Notes: a model not told the origin generated them from the letters alone. Shown: positions 1 to 7,170, numbered from the stretch's first letter. The stretch is DNA of 43,470 bases from Candidatus Saccharimonadota bacterium (GCA_017460625.1 JAFUAT010000006.1:1-43470); one strand, 5' to 3'. Numbers and translations are program-made.

Positions 1-317
1 AAGGCGATTTCTATAAAATGCTTGTAGCCTACGGTATGAATGGAAATAATTATTATGCTAATTCTAGTACTTCGCCAACTGGAGCTACTATTTACTCGGC
101 AATTTCTAGCGGTACAGTGCCTAGTTTCTTGCTCGCCGGCTACTACGACGATAGTTCGTTCAACAATGGGGGCAGCTACGGCTACTATTGGTCGTCGTCG
201 TCTGGCTCGTCGACTCTCGCCTATTACTTGTACTTCAGTTCGTCCCGCGTGAATTCGGCGAATAACTACGGTCGTCGTCGCGGATTCCCAGTGCGTTGTG
301 TGCTGAGCGAGAGTTAG
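1..317 (+). CDS. C-terminal part of a DGR target protein (C-type-lectin-like, FISUMP/DUF1566-type)
   Basis: The gene enters from the left edge with its reading frame open from base 3; only about 104 residues and the stop are visible. The end has the pattern YWSSSS..., followed by GFPVRCV, which resembles the Fibrobacter succinogenes major paralogous (FISUMP)/DUF1566 and formylglycine-generating-enzyme-like C-lectin folds that often carry DGR variable regions. The last 66 codons fall within the variable repeat, and the variable residues are mostly Tyr, Asp, Gly, Arg, Ser and Leu where the template encodes Asn. The role is inferred: a probably surface-exposed ligand-binding protein whose binding face is diversified. 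Signal peptide and N-terminal domains lie outside the window, so localisation cannot be judged. Confidence 0.85.
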   Translation, partial: GDFYKMLVAYGMNGNNYYANSSTSPTGATIYSAISSGTVPSFLLAGYYDDSSFNNGGSYGYYWSSSSGSSTLAYYLYFSSSRVNSANNYGRRRGFPVRCVLSES

Positions 318-345
318 TTCTAGTTTTCCTAGTTCCCTCTCTCCA
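116..345 (+). repeat. DGR variable repeat (VR)
   Basis: This 230-bp stretch aligns without gaps to the reverse complement of 2485-2714. There are 19 mismatches, all at positions that are A in the template: 9 A to G, 7 A to T, 3 A to C. They fall in 14 codons that are AAC or AAT in the template. The 3' part, from the last variable codon through the stop codon (315-317) and 28 bases beyond, is identical in both copies, as expected for an initiation-of-mutagenic-homing region. Confidence 0.95.
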
Positions 346-370
346 CGTCTTCAAAACTGGAAAAATTACT

Positions 371-399
371 TTGCGGATTTTCTGCACATCGTGTATAAT
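371..399 (+). promoter_or_regulatory. Promoter of the DGR accessory-RT operon
   Basis: TTGCGG (371-376), a 17-bp spacer and TATAAT (394-399) precede the accessory gene, leaving a leader of about 22 nt. No terminator hairpin is obvious between the target gene stop (317) and this promoter, so read-through from the target gene is also possible. Confidence 0.55.
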
Positions 400-427
400 A
401 GGACTAATAAACGGGTAGAAACGCAAA

Positions 428-1342
428 ATGGAAAAAACCGTTCTCTCAGATAAGGTGAGGGCAAAAGAAGAATACCTAGAACGCAAGCGTCGATTGCTCC
501 AAATTGAAAAAAATAATTATTCCAAGGTGTACGTGATCAGGTCGTTTGACGGGTGGTATAAAATCTTTGGTAATTCGGCGTTGATATTGTCTCGGTATCT
601 CATGCACAGAGTGGGGAGGCAGTATAAACTACACAAAGACAATGACTACATGGTGCGTGATAAAATCGGCAGTATTTCCATCCCGGAAAATTCGGTTGGC
701 GAACTAAAGATGCGGATGGAGAGCGCAAAGTTGAGACTAGCGCGTGAATGGGAGAAAGGGTTGGAATTTGAACTCGGTGAAACAATCTCCAAAGAAGACA
801 TGGCGCAGATGCTCCATGAAGACGAAATTCTCACCGAGAAGGCGAATCAACTGGTGGTGCCGCATGCTATCATGCCAGAGCTAAAGATGCGAGTTGTCGA
901 AATGGTACGAGTGGTGCACGAAGTGACTTCCAATCAGAAAGCGCTTTCTAAAATCGCGTTTCTTTCTGACATGGAAAGAAACGCGGTGGATATTGACATG
1001 ATGACGGTGGCGCTGGGGCGAAGAAAAATAGAAATAGACACCTGTCTTGAAATGATACTTGAAAAACTCGAAACGATGTATGAATACGTAACGGTAATGT
1101 CGGATTTAGAGATGATGACGCCCAAAAAATATTGGGAAGTCTTGAAGAAGATACGCGACGTGGAAAGCCAAATTATGCGCGAAATGAAGAAACAGGCAAT
1201 CAAAAAAGTTGAAAAAGAGCACGAAAAAGGAAAGGGACAAAATGCCAAGTCAAGAGGAAAAAAGAAAGAGAGTTCGGAATCTAAGGAACTTTCTAACTCA
1301 GATGAACGCCTATCATCCGCCGAAGAAAAAGAGACGGAATGA
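428..1342 (+). CDS. DGR accessory protein: MutS-domain-I-like N-terminus with Avd-like helical C-terminus
   Basis: 304 residues. Residues about 34-110 (YVIRSFDGWYKIFGNSALIL, then SISIPENSVGEL) resemble MutS domain I, the mismatch-recognition fold with its G-D-F-Y-E-x-F-G core. MutS-like accessory genes are a known DGR class. Residues about 150-262 look wholly helical; the stretch from about 222 to 250 (MSDLEMMTPKKYWEVL and onward) recalls the last helices of Avd, the four-helix-bundle partner of DGR reverse transcriptases. The last 40 residues are a Lys/Glu/Ser-rich tail overlapping the RT gene by 101 bp in another frame. Likely role: binds the template RNA or the RT and helps cDNA priming. 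The MutS-like part is moderately sure; the Avd-like part is an inference from helix pattern only. Confidence 0.7.
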   Translation: MEKTVLSDKVRAKEEYLERKRRLLQIEKNNYSKVYVIRSFDGWYKIFGNSALILSRYLMHRVGRQYKLHKDNDYMVRDKIGSISIPENSVGELKMRMESAKLRLAREWEKGLEFELGETISKEDMAQMLHEDEILTEKANQLVVPHAIMPELKMRVVEMVRVVHEVTSNQKALSKIAFLSDMERNAVDIDMMTVALGRRKIEIDTCLEMILEKLETMYEYVTVMSDLEMMTPKKYWEVLKKIRDVESQIMREMKKQAIKKVEKEHEKGKGQNAKSRGKKKESSESKELSNSDERLSSAEEKETE

Positions 1343-2459
1343 TAGGAATTTTTTGAAACGTCTGCCTCAGCGAGATGAAGATTTGGAAAGCACCTTACTC
1401 GAGTGCTATATTATGGCAAGGCGTGGTAAAAGACGGACGGCGGACGAACATAAATTTGAAGTATATCTAGAAGAAAATTTGTCACAACTTGCACATGATA
1501 TAATTAATCGACAGTGGAAACCAAGCCGGTCAAAAGCTTTTGTGACACATACGCCAGTAGATAGGGAAATTTTTGCCGCACAATTTAGAGATAGAATTGT
1601 ACACCATTTATTATATGCGGTAGTAGCACCGTGGTGGGATAAGAGATTTATTTATGATTCCTATTCTTGCCGGGCAGAAAAAGGAACGGACTTTGGAATT
1701 AGCCGGATGCAAAGTTTTATGCGGAAGGCGAGCGAAAATGGCAAAAACAAGGCATACGTCTTAAAAGGAGATTTGTCTGGATACTTTATGAGCCTGGATA
1801 GAAAAAGATTATATGAAAAAGTGATGTGGGGGCTAAAGAAACAATTTCCGAATGGTGGGTGGCTGTATCGGCTTTGTAAATATTTGTGGCGCGAAGTGAT
1901 TTTTGATGAACCGTGTTTTGGGGCTAGAATTGTTGGGAGTTTTAAGGATTGGGAATGTTTGCCCTATAACAAAACGTTGTTTCATCAACCTGATGGACGT
2001 GGAATTGTGATTGGAAATTTGACATCACAGCTCTTGTCGAATATTATGTTGAATGATTTTGACTGGTACGTGAAAAAGAAACTCGGTTTTGCTTTTTATG
2101 GACGGTATGTGGATGACTTTTTTATAGTGGTTCCTGAAAAAGAATTGACTCGGGCTAAAAAAGCGTTTTTCAATGAAATTCCTCTGAAGCTGAGCAGCAT
2201 GGAACTAACTATGCATCCAAAAAAGATTTATATCCAAGAAGTGAAGAAAGGGTGCCCGTTTCTTGGGAAAGTGGTGCGACCGTTCGTCTTGACGCCAGGA
2301 AGAAGATATTTAAAGAATATGAAGATTGCGCTAAATGCCTACGTGGACGGCAAGACGGGGTTTGACACGGCGAAATCTTACATCGGGATGAGTAGAAATA
2401 TGTCGGCTTATCTCGTGATTGATAAAACGATTGAACAGATTGAATCAAGAATTGGTTGA
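1242..2459 (+). CDS. DGR reverse transcriptase
   Basis: 405 residues. Copies the template-repeat RNA into cDNA with random incorporation opposite adenines. Visible motifs: DLSGYFMSLD (about 177-186, first catalytic Asp), IGNLTSQ (257-263, the DGR-type (I/V/L)GxxxSQ motif in place of the retroviral QG), and the catalytic YVDD (289-292). The ATG at 1242 is chosen because AAGGG lies five bases upstream; a TTG at 1209 in the same frame has no such support. It overlaps the accessory gene, implying translational coupling. The C-terminus ends only 25 bp before the template repeat, which lies on the other strand. Confidence 0.95.
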   Translation: MPSQEEKRKRVRNLRNFLTQMNAYHPPKKKRRNDRNFLKRLPQRDEDLESTLLECYIMARRGKRRTADEHKFEVYLEENLSQLAHDIINRQWKPSRSKAFVTHTPVDREIFAAQFRDRIVHHLLYAVVAPWWDKRFIYDSYSCRAEKGTDFGISRMQSFMRKASENGKNKAYVLKGDLSGYFMSLDRKRLYEKVMWGLKKQFPNGGWLYRLCKYLWREVIFDEPCFGARIVGSFKDWECLPYNKTLFHQPDGRGIVIGNLTSQLLSNIMLNDFDWYVKKKLGFAFYGRYVDDFFIVVPEKELTRAKKAFFNEIPLKLSSMELTMHPKKIYIQEVKKGCPFLGKVVRPFVLTPGRRYLKNMKIALNAYVDGKTGFDTAKSYIGMSRNMSAYLVIDKTIEQIESRIG

Positions 2460-2484
2460 AGGTATACAAAATGCTCTGAAGAAA

Positions 2485-2714
2485 TGGAGAGAGGGAACTA
2501 GGAAAACTAGAACTAACTCTCGCTCAGCACACAACGCACTGGGAATCCGTTACGACGATTGTTGTTATTCGCCGAATTCACGTTGGACGAATTGAAGTTC
2601 AAGTTATAGGCGTTAGTCGACGAGTTAGACGACGACGACCAATAGTTGCCGTTGCTGCCCCCATTGTTGAACGAACTATTGTTGTAGTTGCCGGCGAGCA
2701 AGAAACTAGGCACT
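2485..2714 (-). repeat. DGR template repeat (TR), inverted relative to VR and RT
   Basis: Reverse complement matches the VR at 116-345. Template codons at variable sites are all AAC or AAT, which gives wide amino-acid diversity without stops. Read on the minus strand it would encode an Asn-rich version of the VR segment, but an in-frame stop precedes the GTG at 2725, so it is not treated as a gene. In most described DGRs the TR is co-oriented with the RT gene; here it is opposite. Confidence 0.95.
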
Positions 2715-3017
2715 CCAAACCACACGTGCGGATCCTAGGGGAACATTAGATTCTAAAAAATCATTATGAGTTTATCGGCGACTTTTTAGATGAATTGACT
2801 CAGGTTTTGCTCGACCTTGCGGGAGAGATTTTTTCTGAGAGTCCCCTACGTCTTCAGGGATATTTTTTATAAGGGGATTTTAAAGCAGCGATTTTTAGCT
2901 TGGCCCTAATGTTTTGCTCGCAATTTTTTAAAAAGATTTGGCGCTTGATTTCTTGATGCTCTTCCCTTAGTCTAAATATACCTTCTGGTATATATTATAT
3001 ATACTTAATCTCTGAAA
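2715..3017. other. Intergenic stretch upstream of the TR (probable TR RNA leader)
   Basis: No convincing coding region on either strand. On the minus strand a promoter (2994-3023) would transcribe through this stretch into the TR. It contains small hairpins such as ATATACC-ttct-GGTATAT (2976-2993). I see no recognisable gene remnant. Confidence 0.4.
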
Positions 3018-3023
3018 TGACAA
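2994..3023 (-). promoter_or_regulatory. Candidate promoter for template-repeat RNA
   Basis: On the minus strand TTGTCA (3023..3018), an 18-bp spacer and TATAAT (2999..2994) face the TR. The first base of the -35 touches the terminator hairpin of the neighbouring DUF5684 gene, so this start would be insulated from it. Transcription would give an RNA with about 270 nt before the TR. Confidence 0.45.
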
Positions 3024-3050
3024 AAATCGGGGTCTTAAGACCCCGATTTT
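3023..3050. terminator. Perfect 28-bp palindrome, intrinsic terminator
   Basis: AAAATCGGGGTCTT is followed directly by its complement AAGACCCCGATTTT, with flanking A and T tracts on both sides. It sits just after the minus-strand DUF5684 stop and can work in both directions, separating that gene from the DGR. Confidence 0.85.
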
Positions 3051-3061
3051 GATTTGTTTGA

Positions 3062-3610
3062 TTACTTATCTAGGTTTTTGGCGCTATATTTGGCTTTTCC
3101 AAATCCTAGTACTAAAAGTACGATTTCTGGGACGAAGATGATCCCCAGAGTGTAGCCGATGCCTTTACCAAAGGCTTTTGCCAGACGATGGGCCACGATG
3201 ACATAGAAGACTATGCTGGTGATTATGCTTATAACTGCGGCGGCAATGAATGGAATGTAGTTGTTCCAATCGAGAGCGTTCAATTGCTCGGTGATGACTT
3301 CTTGGGATGCGGTGTAATCTATCGGGAGAGCGTTTACGCCCATCGCGATGCTACAAATGATGCTAATGCAAAGCGATGCCCAGAAAATGGCTTTTGAGCC
3401 TGCGATTTTATATAATATATACATGTCGTAGATTGGGATAAGGGATTTCCAACCTTTTTCGCCAGCTTTTTCGAAAAGACGCCACATGGCGATGATGAGA
3501 AGCACGCAGATAATGAGCCCCATGACGAAGAAGGTTCCGATGAATCCACCGGCAAAGGCAGCTTCCGCGGCTGTGAGATCGTTAATGTTTGATGTTGTTA
3601 AAGTATTCAT
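3062..3610 (-). CDS. DUF5684-family membrane protein
   Basis: 182 residues with about four hydrophobic segments (near 22-45, 72-92, 118-140, 150-168). The motif WRLFEKAGEKGWKSLIPIYD after the first segment is the signature of the DUF5684 family, often found next to signal peptidase-type genes in Gram-positive and CPR genomes; its function is unknown. A Shine-Dalgarno AAAGGAG and an extended -10 (3638-3646) precede it, so unlike many neighbours it has a leader. Monocistronic, bounded by the palindromic terminator at 3023-3050. Confidence 0.85.
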   Translation of the reverse strand: MNTLTTSNINDLTAAEAAFAGGFIGTFFVMGLIICVLLIIAMWRLFEKAGEKGWKSLIPIYDMYILYKIAGSKAIFWASLCISIICSIAMGVNALPIDYTASQEVITEQLNALDWNNYIPFIAAAVISIITSIVFYVIVAHRLAKAFGKGIGYTLGIIFVPEIVLLVLGFGKAKYSAKNLDK

Positions 3611-3637
3611 ATACTCCTTTCTACTTTTGTTATGGTT

Positions 3638-3646
3638 ATTATATCA
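3638..3646 (-). promoter_or_regulatory. Extended -10 promoter of the DUF5684 gene
   Basis: TGA-TATAAT on the minus strand, about 27 bases before the start codon, with an AAAGGAG ribosome-binding site between. Confidence 0.6.
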
Positions 3647-3715
3647 TGGTTATGGTTTTTGTGTCAAAAAATGGGGATTTTGGGGTTCTTATGGTTCGTT
3701 TCTGGGGGTTTCTGT

Positions 3716-3797
3716 AAAAAACGTGAGAAAAATCACGTTTTTCCCGCAAAAAACGTGAGAAAAATCACGTTTTTCCCGCAAAAAACGTGAGAAAAAT
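3716..3797. repeat. Tandem 32-bp palindromic repeat, 2.5 copies
   Basis: Two full 32-bp units (3716-3747, 3748-3779) and a half unit (3780-3797). Each full unit is an inverted repeat AAAAACGTGA-gaaaaa-TCACGTTTTT followed by CCCGC. This gives five ACGTGA/TCACGT half-sites at 3721, 3733, 3753, 3765 and 3785, with alternating 12- and 20-bp steps. It lies between divergent genes, directly upstream of the ATPase promoter, so an operator role is more likely than termination. Confidence 0.85.
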
Positions 3798-3806
3798 TGA
3801 AGAATG

Positions 3807-3815
3807 TGGTATAAT
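3807..3815 (+). promoter_or_regulatory. Extended -10 promoter of the DUF4143 ATPase gene
   Basis: TGG-TATAAT, 23 bases before the ATG. The last half-site of the palindrome array ends about 20 bases upstream, where a -35 or regulator contact would lie. Confidence 0.6.
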
Positions 3816-3838
3816 ATTAAGTATAAACAGGGGTCGCC

Positions 3839-5128
3839 ATGTATAGAAAAGCAATTTTTGAGTTAGAAAGATGGAAAAATAGTTCGTCTCATAAGCCTTT
3901 AATCGTTAAGGGTGCACGTCAAGTGGGAAAAACTTGGCTGGTTAAGTTTTTTGGTGAAGAATATTTTGATAATCTTGTCTATATTAACTTCGATAAGGAT
4001 GAGACCGCTAAGAATATTTTTAATTTAGATTATAATATCGAAAGAATTATTAGCCGTCTTGCTGCACATACGCATCAGGATATTTCGCCTGAGAAATCTT
4101 TGATTTTTCTTGATGAGGTTCAGGAGTGTCCGAAGGCTTTAGAGTCTTTAAAATATTTCGCCGAAGATCATCCGGAATATTTTGTGGTGGCTGCCGGTAG
4201 TTTGCTTGGTGTTTACATGAACGTGGATGGAGCTTTTCCAGTTGGGAAGGTTGATTTTGTAAATATTTATCCTTTGGATTTTTGTGAATTTTTGTATGCT
4301 TTAGGCGAAAAAGAAATTGCCAAAGCTATTTCTAACAAAGATTTTGAGTTTACTTTGCCTTTTCACGATAAGCTTATCGACCTTTATAAGACTTATCTCG
4401 TGACTGGCGGAATGCCGGCCGTTGTTAATAAGTATATCGAGACAAAAAGCTTTAACGAAGTGCGTAAGGAACAGGAATATCTTGTTGAAGCATATAATAG
4501 AGATTTCGGTAAGCACGCGCCGACTAATGAGATTCCAAGGATTATTGAGATATTTAATATTGTGCCAAATATTTTGGCTAAAGAAAATAAAAAATTTATG
4601 TTCGGCGCCATTAGAGAAGGAGCCAGAGCACGAGAGTATGAAGCGGCTCTGCTTTGGTTGGTAAATGCTGGAATTGTGACAAAGGTAACTTGTGCGAATA
4701 AGATTGCTTTGCCGATTTCTGCTTATTCTAATCATGATATTTTTAAATTATTCTATCTAGATGTGGGGCTGCTGGGATATATGGCGCGGCTTCGTCCGGA
4801 GACTATTTTTGCCGATGAGCCTTTTTTGAAAGAGTTTAAGGGGGCGATGGCTGAACAGTTTGTGTTTCAAGAGCTAATTTCACATGAGATAACGCCGTTT
4901 TATTATTCAAAAGACAATTCGCGCGTTGAGCTTGATTTCTTAGTGGATACTTCTGATGGGCCGACACCGATTGAAGTAAAATCTGGCGTGGCGCTTGCTA
5001 GCAAATCTTTTGCAGGTGTGATGAGAGAAAATGGTGAGCTAAAGCTTGGTTATAAGATTTCGTTGCTTCCTTATAAGGTAAATGACAGAATTGTAAATCT
5101 TCCGATTTATTTGACAGGTGAGATATAA
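3839..5128 (+). CDS. AAA+ ATPase with DUF4143 C-terminal domain
   Basis: 429 residues. N-terminal P-loop ATPase with Walker A GARQVGKT (25-32) and a Walker B/sensor region around IFLDEVQECP (near 95-105). The C-terminal half has the DUF4143 pattern, including the late VELDFLVDT...IEVKSG segment that resembles a restriction-endonuclease-like fold. Proteins of this family are common and multicopy in bacteria and archaea; their cellular role is unsettled. It starts at ATG with AGGGG upstream. It is monocistronic, with only a tRNA gene on the other strand following at once. Confidence 0.9.
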   Translation: MYRKAIFELERWKNSSSHKPLIVKGARQVGKTWLVKFFGEEYFDNLVYINFDKDETAKNIFNLDYNIERIISRLAAHTHQDISPEKSLIFLDEVQECPKALESLKYFAEDHPEYFVVAAGSLLGVYMNVDGAFPVGKVDFVNIYPLDFCEFLYALGEKEIAKAISNKDFEFTLPFHDKLIDLYKTYLVTGGMPAVVNKYIETKSFNEVRKEQEYLVEAYNRDFGKHAPTNEIPRIIEIFNIVPNILAKENKKFMFGAIREGARAREYEAALLWLVNAGIVTKVTCANKIALPISAYSNHDIFKLFYLDVGLLGYMARLRPETIFADEPFLKEFKGAMAEQFVFQELISHEITPFYYSKDNSRVELDFLVDTSDGPTPIEVKSGVALASKSFAGVMRENGELKLGYKISLLPYKVNDRIVNLPIYLTGEI

Positions 5129-5131
5129 AAA

Positions 5132-5207
5132 TGGAGCCGCGAGTCGGACTTGAACCGACGACCTGCCGCTTACAAGGCGGCTGCTCTACCAACTGAGCTA
5201 TCACGGC
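5132..5207 (-). tRNA. tRNA-Thr (TGT)
   Basis: 76 nt on the minus strand, with encoded CCA. Acceptor stem GCCGTGA/TCGCGGC (one T-G pair), D arm AGCTCAGTTGGTAGAGC, anticodon stem GCCGC/GCGGC with loop CTTGTAA, T loop TTCAAGT. Anticodon TGT reads ACA/ACG-type Thr codons. Confidence 0.95.
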
Positions 5208-5215
5208 ATAGGTTT

Positions 5216-5224
5216 ATTATAGCA
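5216..5224 (-). promoter_or_regulatory. Extended -10 promoter of tRNA-Thr
   Basis: TGC-TATAAT on the minus strand, 8 bases before the tRNA 5' end, giving a precursor leader of only about two bases. Confidence 0.55.
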
Positions 5225-5239
5225 CACCTTTTCAAATTA

Positions 5240-5248
5240 TGCTATAAT
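5240..5248 (+). promoter_or_regulatory. Extended -10 promoter of rmuC, leaderless spacing
   Basis: TGC-TATAAT with exactly six bases (TTTGTT) before the ATG at 5255, which places transcription +1 on the start codon. No ribosome-binding site fits. Confidence 0.65.
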
Positions 5249-5254
5249 TTTGTT

Positions 5255-6412
5255 ATGGAGATAATTTTAGGTGTTTTTGGGGGAATAATTGTTTTACTTT
5301 TAATAACAGTAATTGTTTTGATTCTGAAGAAAAAGCCAGAAGCGAAATCTGCTGACTATAAGCAAATGGAAGAGCGGTTGATTAGAATGGAAGGGGAGAT
5401 TAGTAAACTTAATCCAGAGATTGACAGGAACTTTCGTGAGAATCGTAAGGAAATTGCGGAGAATTTGGAGCGACTTCAGAGTAGCAACGAAAAGAATCTA
5501 TCACAACTTACGACTTCAAACGAGAAAAAACTCGAGGAGATGCGTGAAACGGTGGATGAGAAGTTAAAGGCTTCGGTGGAGAAACGGTTTAACGAAAGCT
5601 TTAAAGCGATTTCTGAGCAACTTTCAGAGGTTTATAAGGGGCTTGGCGAGATGAAGGGGCTGGCTAGCGGCGTCGGTGATTTAAAAAAGGTGATGGAAGG
5701 CGTAAAGACCCGAGGAATTTATGGTGAAGTGCAGCTTGGTGCGATTATTGAAGATGTTTTGTCAAAAAATCAATACGAAGAAAACATTATTACTAAAAGT
5801 GGTTCAAATGACCGTGTAGAATTTGCGGTGAAGATGCCGGGGAAGGAAACGGACGTGTTTTTGCCGATTGATTCGAAGTTCCCGGTGGAGAATTATTCGC
5901 GGCTGGTGGCGGCTTACGAAGAAGGCAATAAAACAGAGATAGCGGAATATCAAAAGGCGCTTTCATCCGACGTAAAAGAGCAAGCTAAGAAGATTTCGAC
6001 AAAGTATCTTGACCCACCAAAAACGACGGATTTTGGGATGATGTTTGTGCCAACGGAGTCGCTTTATGCGGAAATTATCAGGATTCCGGGGCTTTCGGAT
6101 GAAATACGGCAGAAATATAATATCGCGATTGCGTCGCCTTCGACTTTGCCGGTTATGCTTTCTGGACTTTTGATGGGCTTTCGTACGGTGGCGATTGAAA
6201 AACGTTCAGCTGAAGTGTGGCAAATTCTGGGCGCAGTGAAAGCGCAGTTCGGAAAATTTGGTGACCTCTTGGAAGGGGTACAAAAGAAATTGCAAGAATC
6301 GGCAAATAAGATTGAATCTGCCAAGACTACTTCTCGTCAAATTGAACGAAAATTAAAAGCCGTTGAAGAATTGCCAGAGGCTGATTCTGTTAAACTAATT
6401 GGCGAAGTGTAG
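5255..6412 (+). CDS. rmuC: DNA recombination protein RmuC
   Basis: 385 residues. One N-terminal membrane anchor (about 4-24), a long coiled-coil region (about 30-130), then the RmuC nuclease-like core with motifs GIYGEVQLGAIIEDVLSKNQY and DRVEFAVKMPG, and the conserved VFLPIDSKFPVENY block. RmuC limits inversions and large rearrangements in E. coli; the core belongs to the PD-(D/E)XK superfamily. The ATG at 5255 is chosen because upstream codons in this frame lie inside tRNA-Thr and because TATAAT sits six bases before it. Convergent with lepB, 29 bp apart. Confidence 0.92.
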   Translation: MEIILGVFGGIIVLLLITVIVLILKKKPEAKSADYKQMEERLIRMEGEISKLNPEIDRNFRENRKEIAENLERLQSSNEKNLSQLTTSNEKKLEEMRETVDEKLKASVEKRFNESFKAISEQLSEVYKGLGEMKGLASGVGDLKKVMEGVKTRGIYGEVQLGAIIEDVLSKNQYEENIITKSGSNDRVEFAVKMPGKETDVFLPIDSKFPVENYSRLVAAYEEGNKTEIAEYQKALSSDVKEQAKKISTKYLDPPKTTDFGMMFVPTESLYAEIIRIPGLSDEIRQKYNIAIASPSTLPVMLSGLLMGFRTVAIEKRSAEVWQILGAVKAQFGKFGDLLEGVQKKLQESANKIESAKTTSRQIERKLKAVEELPEADSVKLIGEV

Positions 6413-6441
6413 GGCAACTTTAAAAGTATAATTTTAGAGTT

Positions 6442-7110
6442 TTAGAATCCACGGATTTTATTGAACGGGAAGAGGCGGAGAATGACTGGGCCGATAACTC
6501 GGCAATACGGAATCGTGCCGAGACCGTTCCTGGAGTCCCAAGAGTTGGAACCTTCACGGTTGTCGCCAGAAACGAAGAGCTCGCCTTCTGGGACGATGGT
6601 ATCGACTTCGCCAGATGTGTATTCCTTTGGCCCTTCCATTTCGGAGACGCGCCAGTCTGTATCATAAATAAATCCATCTGGGTGTTCGTCATTATAAATC
6701 GTCATGACGCCGTCTTTTACGATGACGCGTTCGCCTGGAAAAGCAATGACGCGTTTGATAATGTATTGATCTGCGGCGCTTTCTGGGGCGGAGCAAGTCA
6801 TAGGATTCTCGACGCCGGCGGCTTTGTAATCACGAACTGCCCGTTCGTTTTCGTTCATAAAAACGATGATTTGCCCGCGCTCGGGGACGTATTCTTGACC
6901 TAAAAAGTGAGCCCAAGATACGGCGGCGCGATTTACGATGACGCGGTCGTCGTTTTCTAAAGTGTTTTCCATGCTTGAGCCGACTACATTATAAGAGCGA
7001 TAAATATAAGTGTTTAAAAAGACAGTACAGAGAACAATCGCCACAACAAACGCAGCTAAGCTTATCAAATCTTTGGCGATTGGATGTTTTTGAAAAAATG
7101 TTGGCTCCAT
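6442..7110 (-). CDS. lepB: Signal peptidase I
   Basis: 222 residues. Cleaves signal peptides at the outer face of the membrane. One N-terminal transmembrane segment (about 15-36), catalytic Ser46 in GSSMENTL, catalytic Lys119 in YIIKRVIAFPGE, and the SGDNREGSNSWDSR box near the C-terminus. The ATG at 7110 is preferred over an in-frame start 18 bases further upstream because TATAAT lies exactly six bases before it. Divergent from the membrane-protein/HtrA operon and convergent with rmuC. Confidence 0.93.
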   Translation of the reverse strand: MEPTFFQKHPIAKDLISLAAFVVAIVLCTVFLNTYIYRSYNVVGSSMENTLENDDRVIVNRAAVSWAHFLGQEYVPERGQIIVFMNENERAVRDYKAAGVENPMTCSAPESAADQYIIKRVIAFPGERVIVKDGVMTIYNDEHPDGFIYDTDWRVSEMEGPKEYTSGEVDTIVPEGELFVSGDNREGSNSWDSRNGLGTIPYCRVIGPVILRLFPFNKIRGF

Positions 7111-7116
7111 TTCTTC

Positions 7117-7125
7117 ATTATAGCA
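7117..7125 (-). promoter_or_regulatory. Extended -10 promoter of lepB, leaderless spacing
   Basis: TGC-TATAAT then GAAGAA and the ATG at 7110 on the minus strand. Confidence 0.65.
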
Positions 7126-7170
7126 CACTGCGCTTTTGATTTTGTAATTTTAAGTTTCTTTTAATATTTC

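Noticed and set aside
1202-1208. A-AAA-AAG heptamer before the RT start, as a frameshift site
   Set aside because: It is not in the accessory protein's reading phase for -1 slippage, and the RT has its own ATG with AAGGG upstream.
2513-2725. Minus-strand open frame over the TR starting at GTG 2725
   Set aside because: It is the template copy of the VR; an in-frame stop lies just upstream of the GTG, there is no ribosome-binding site, and its Asn-rich content is explained by the AAY template codons.
3716-3797. Short CRISPR array
   Set aside because: Units are directly tandem without unique spacers, and no cas genes are present.
3839-5128. DUF4143 ATPase as part of a defence island
   Set aside because: No other defence genes lie nearby; the family is widespread outside such islands.
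5150-5254. Upstream extension of RmuC
   Set aside because: The extension lies largely in the antisense of tRNA-Thr and across its promoter; the ATG at 5255 fits the family start and the -10 spacing.
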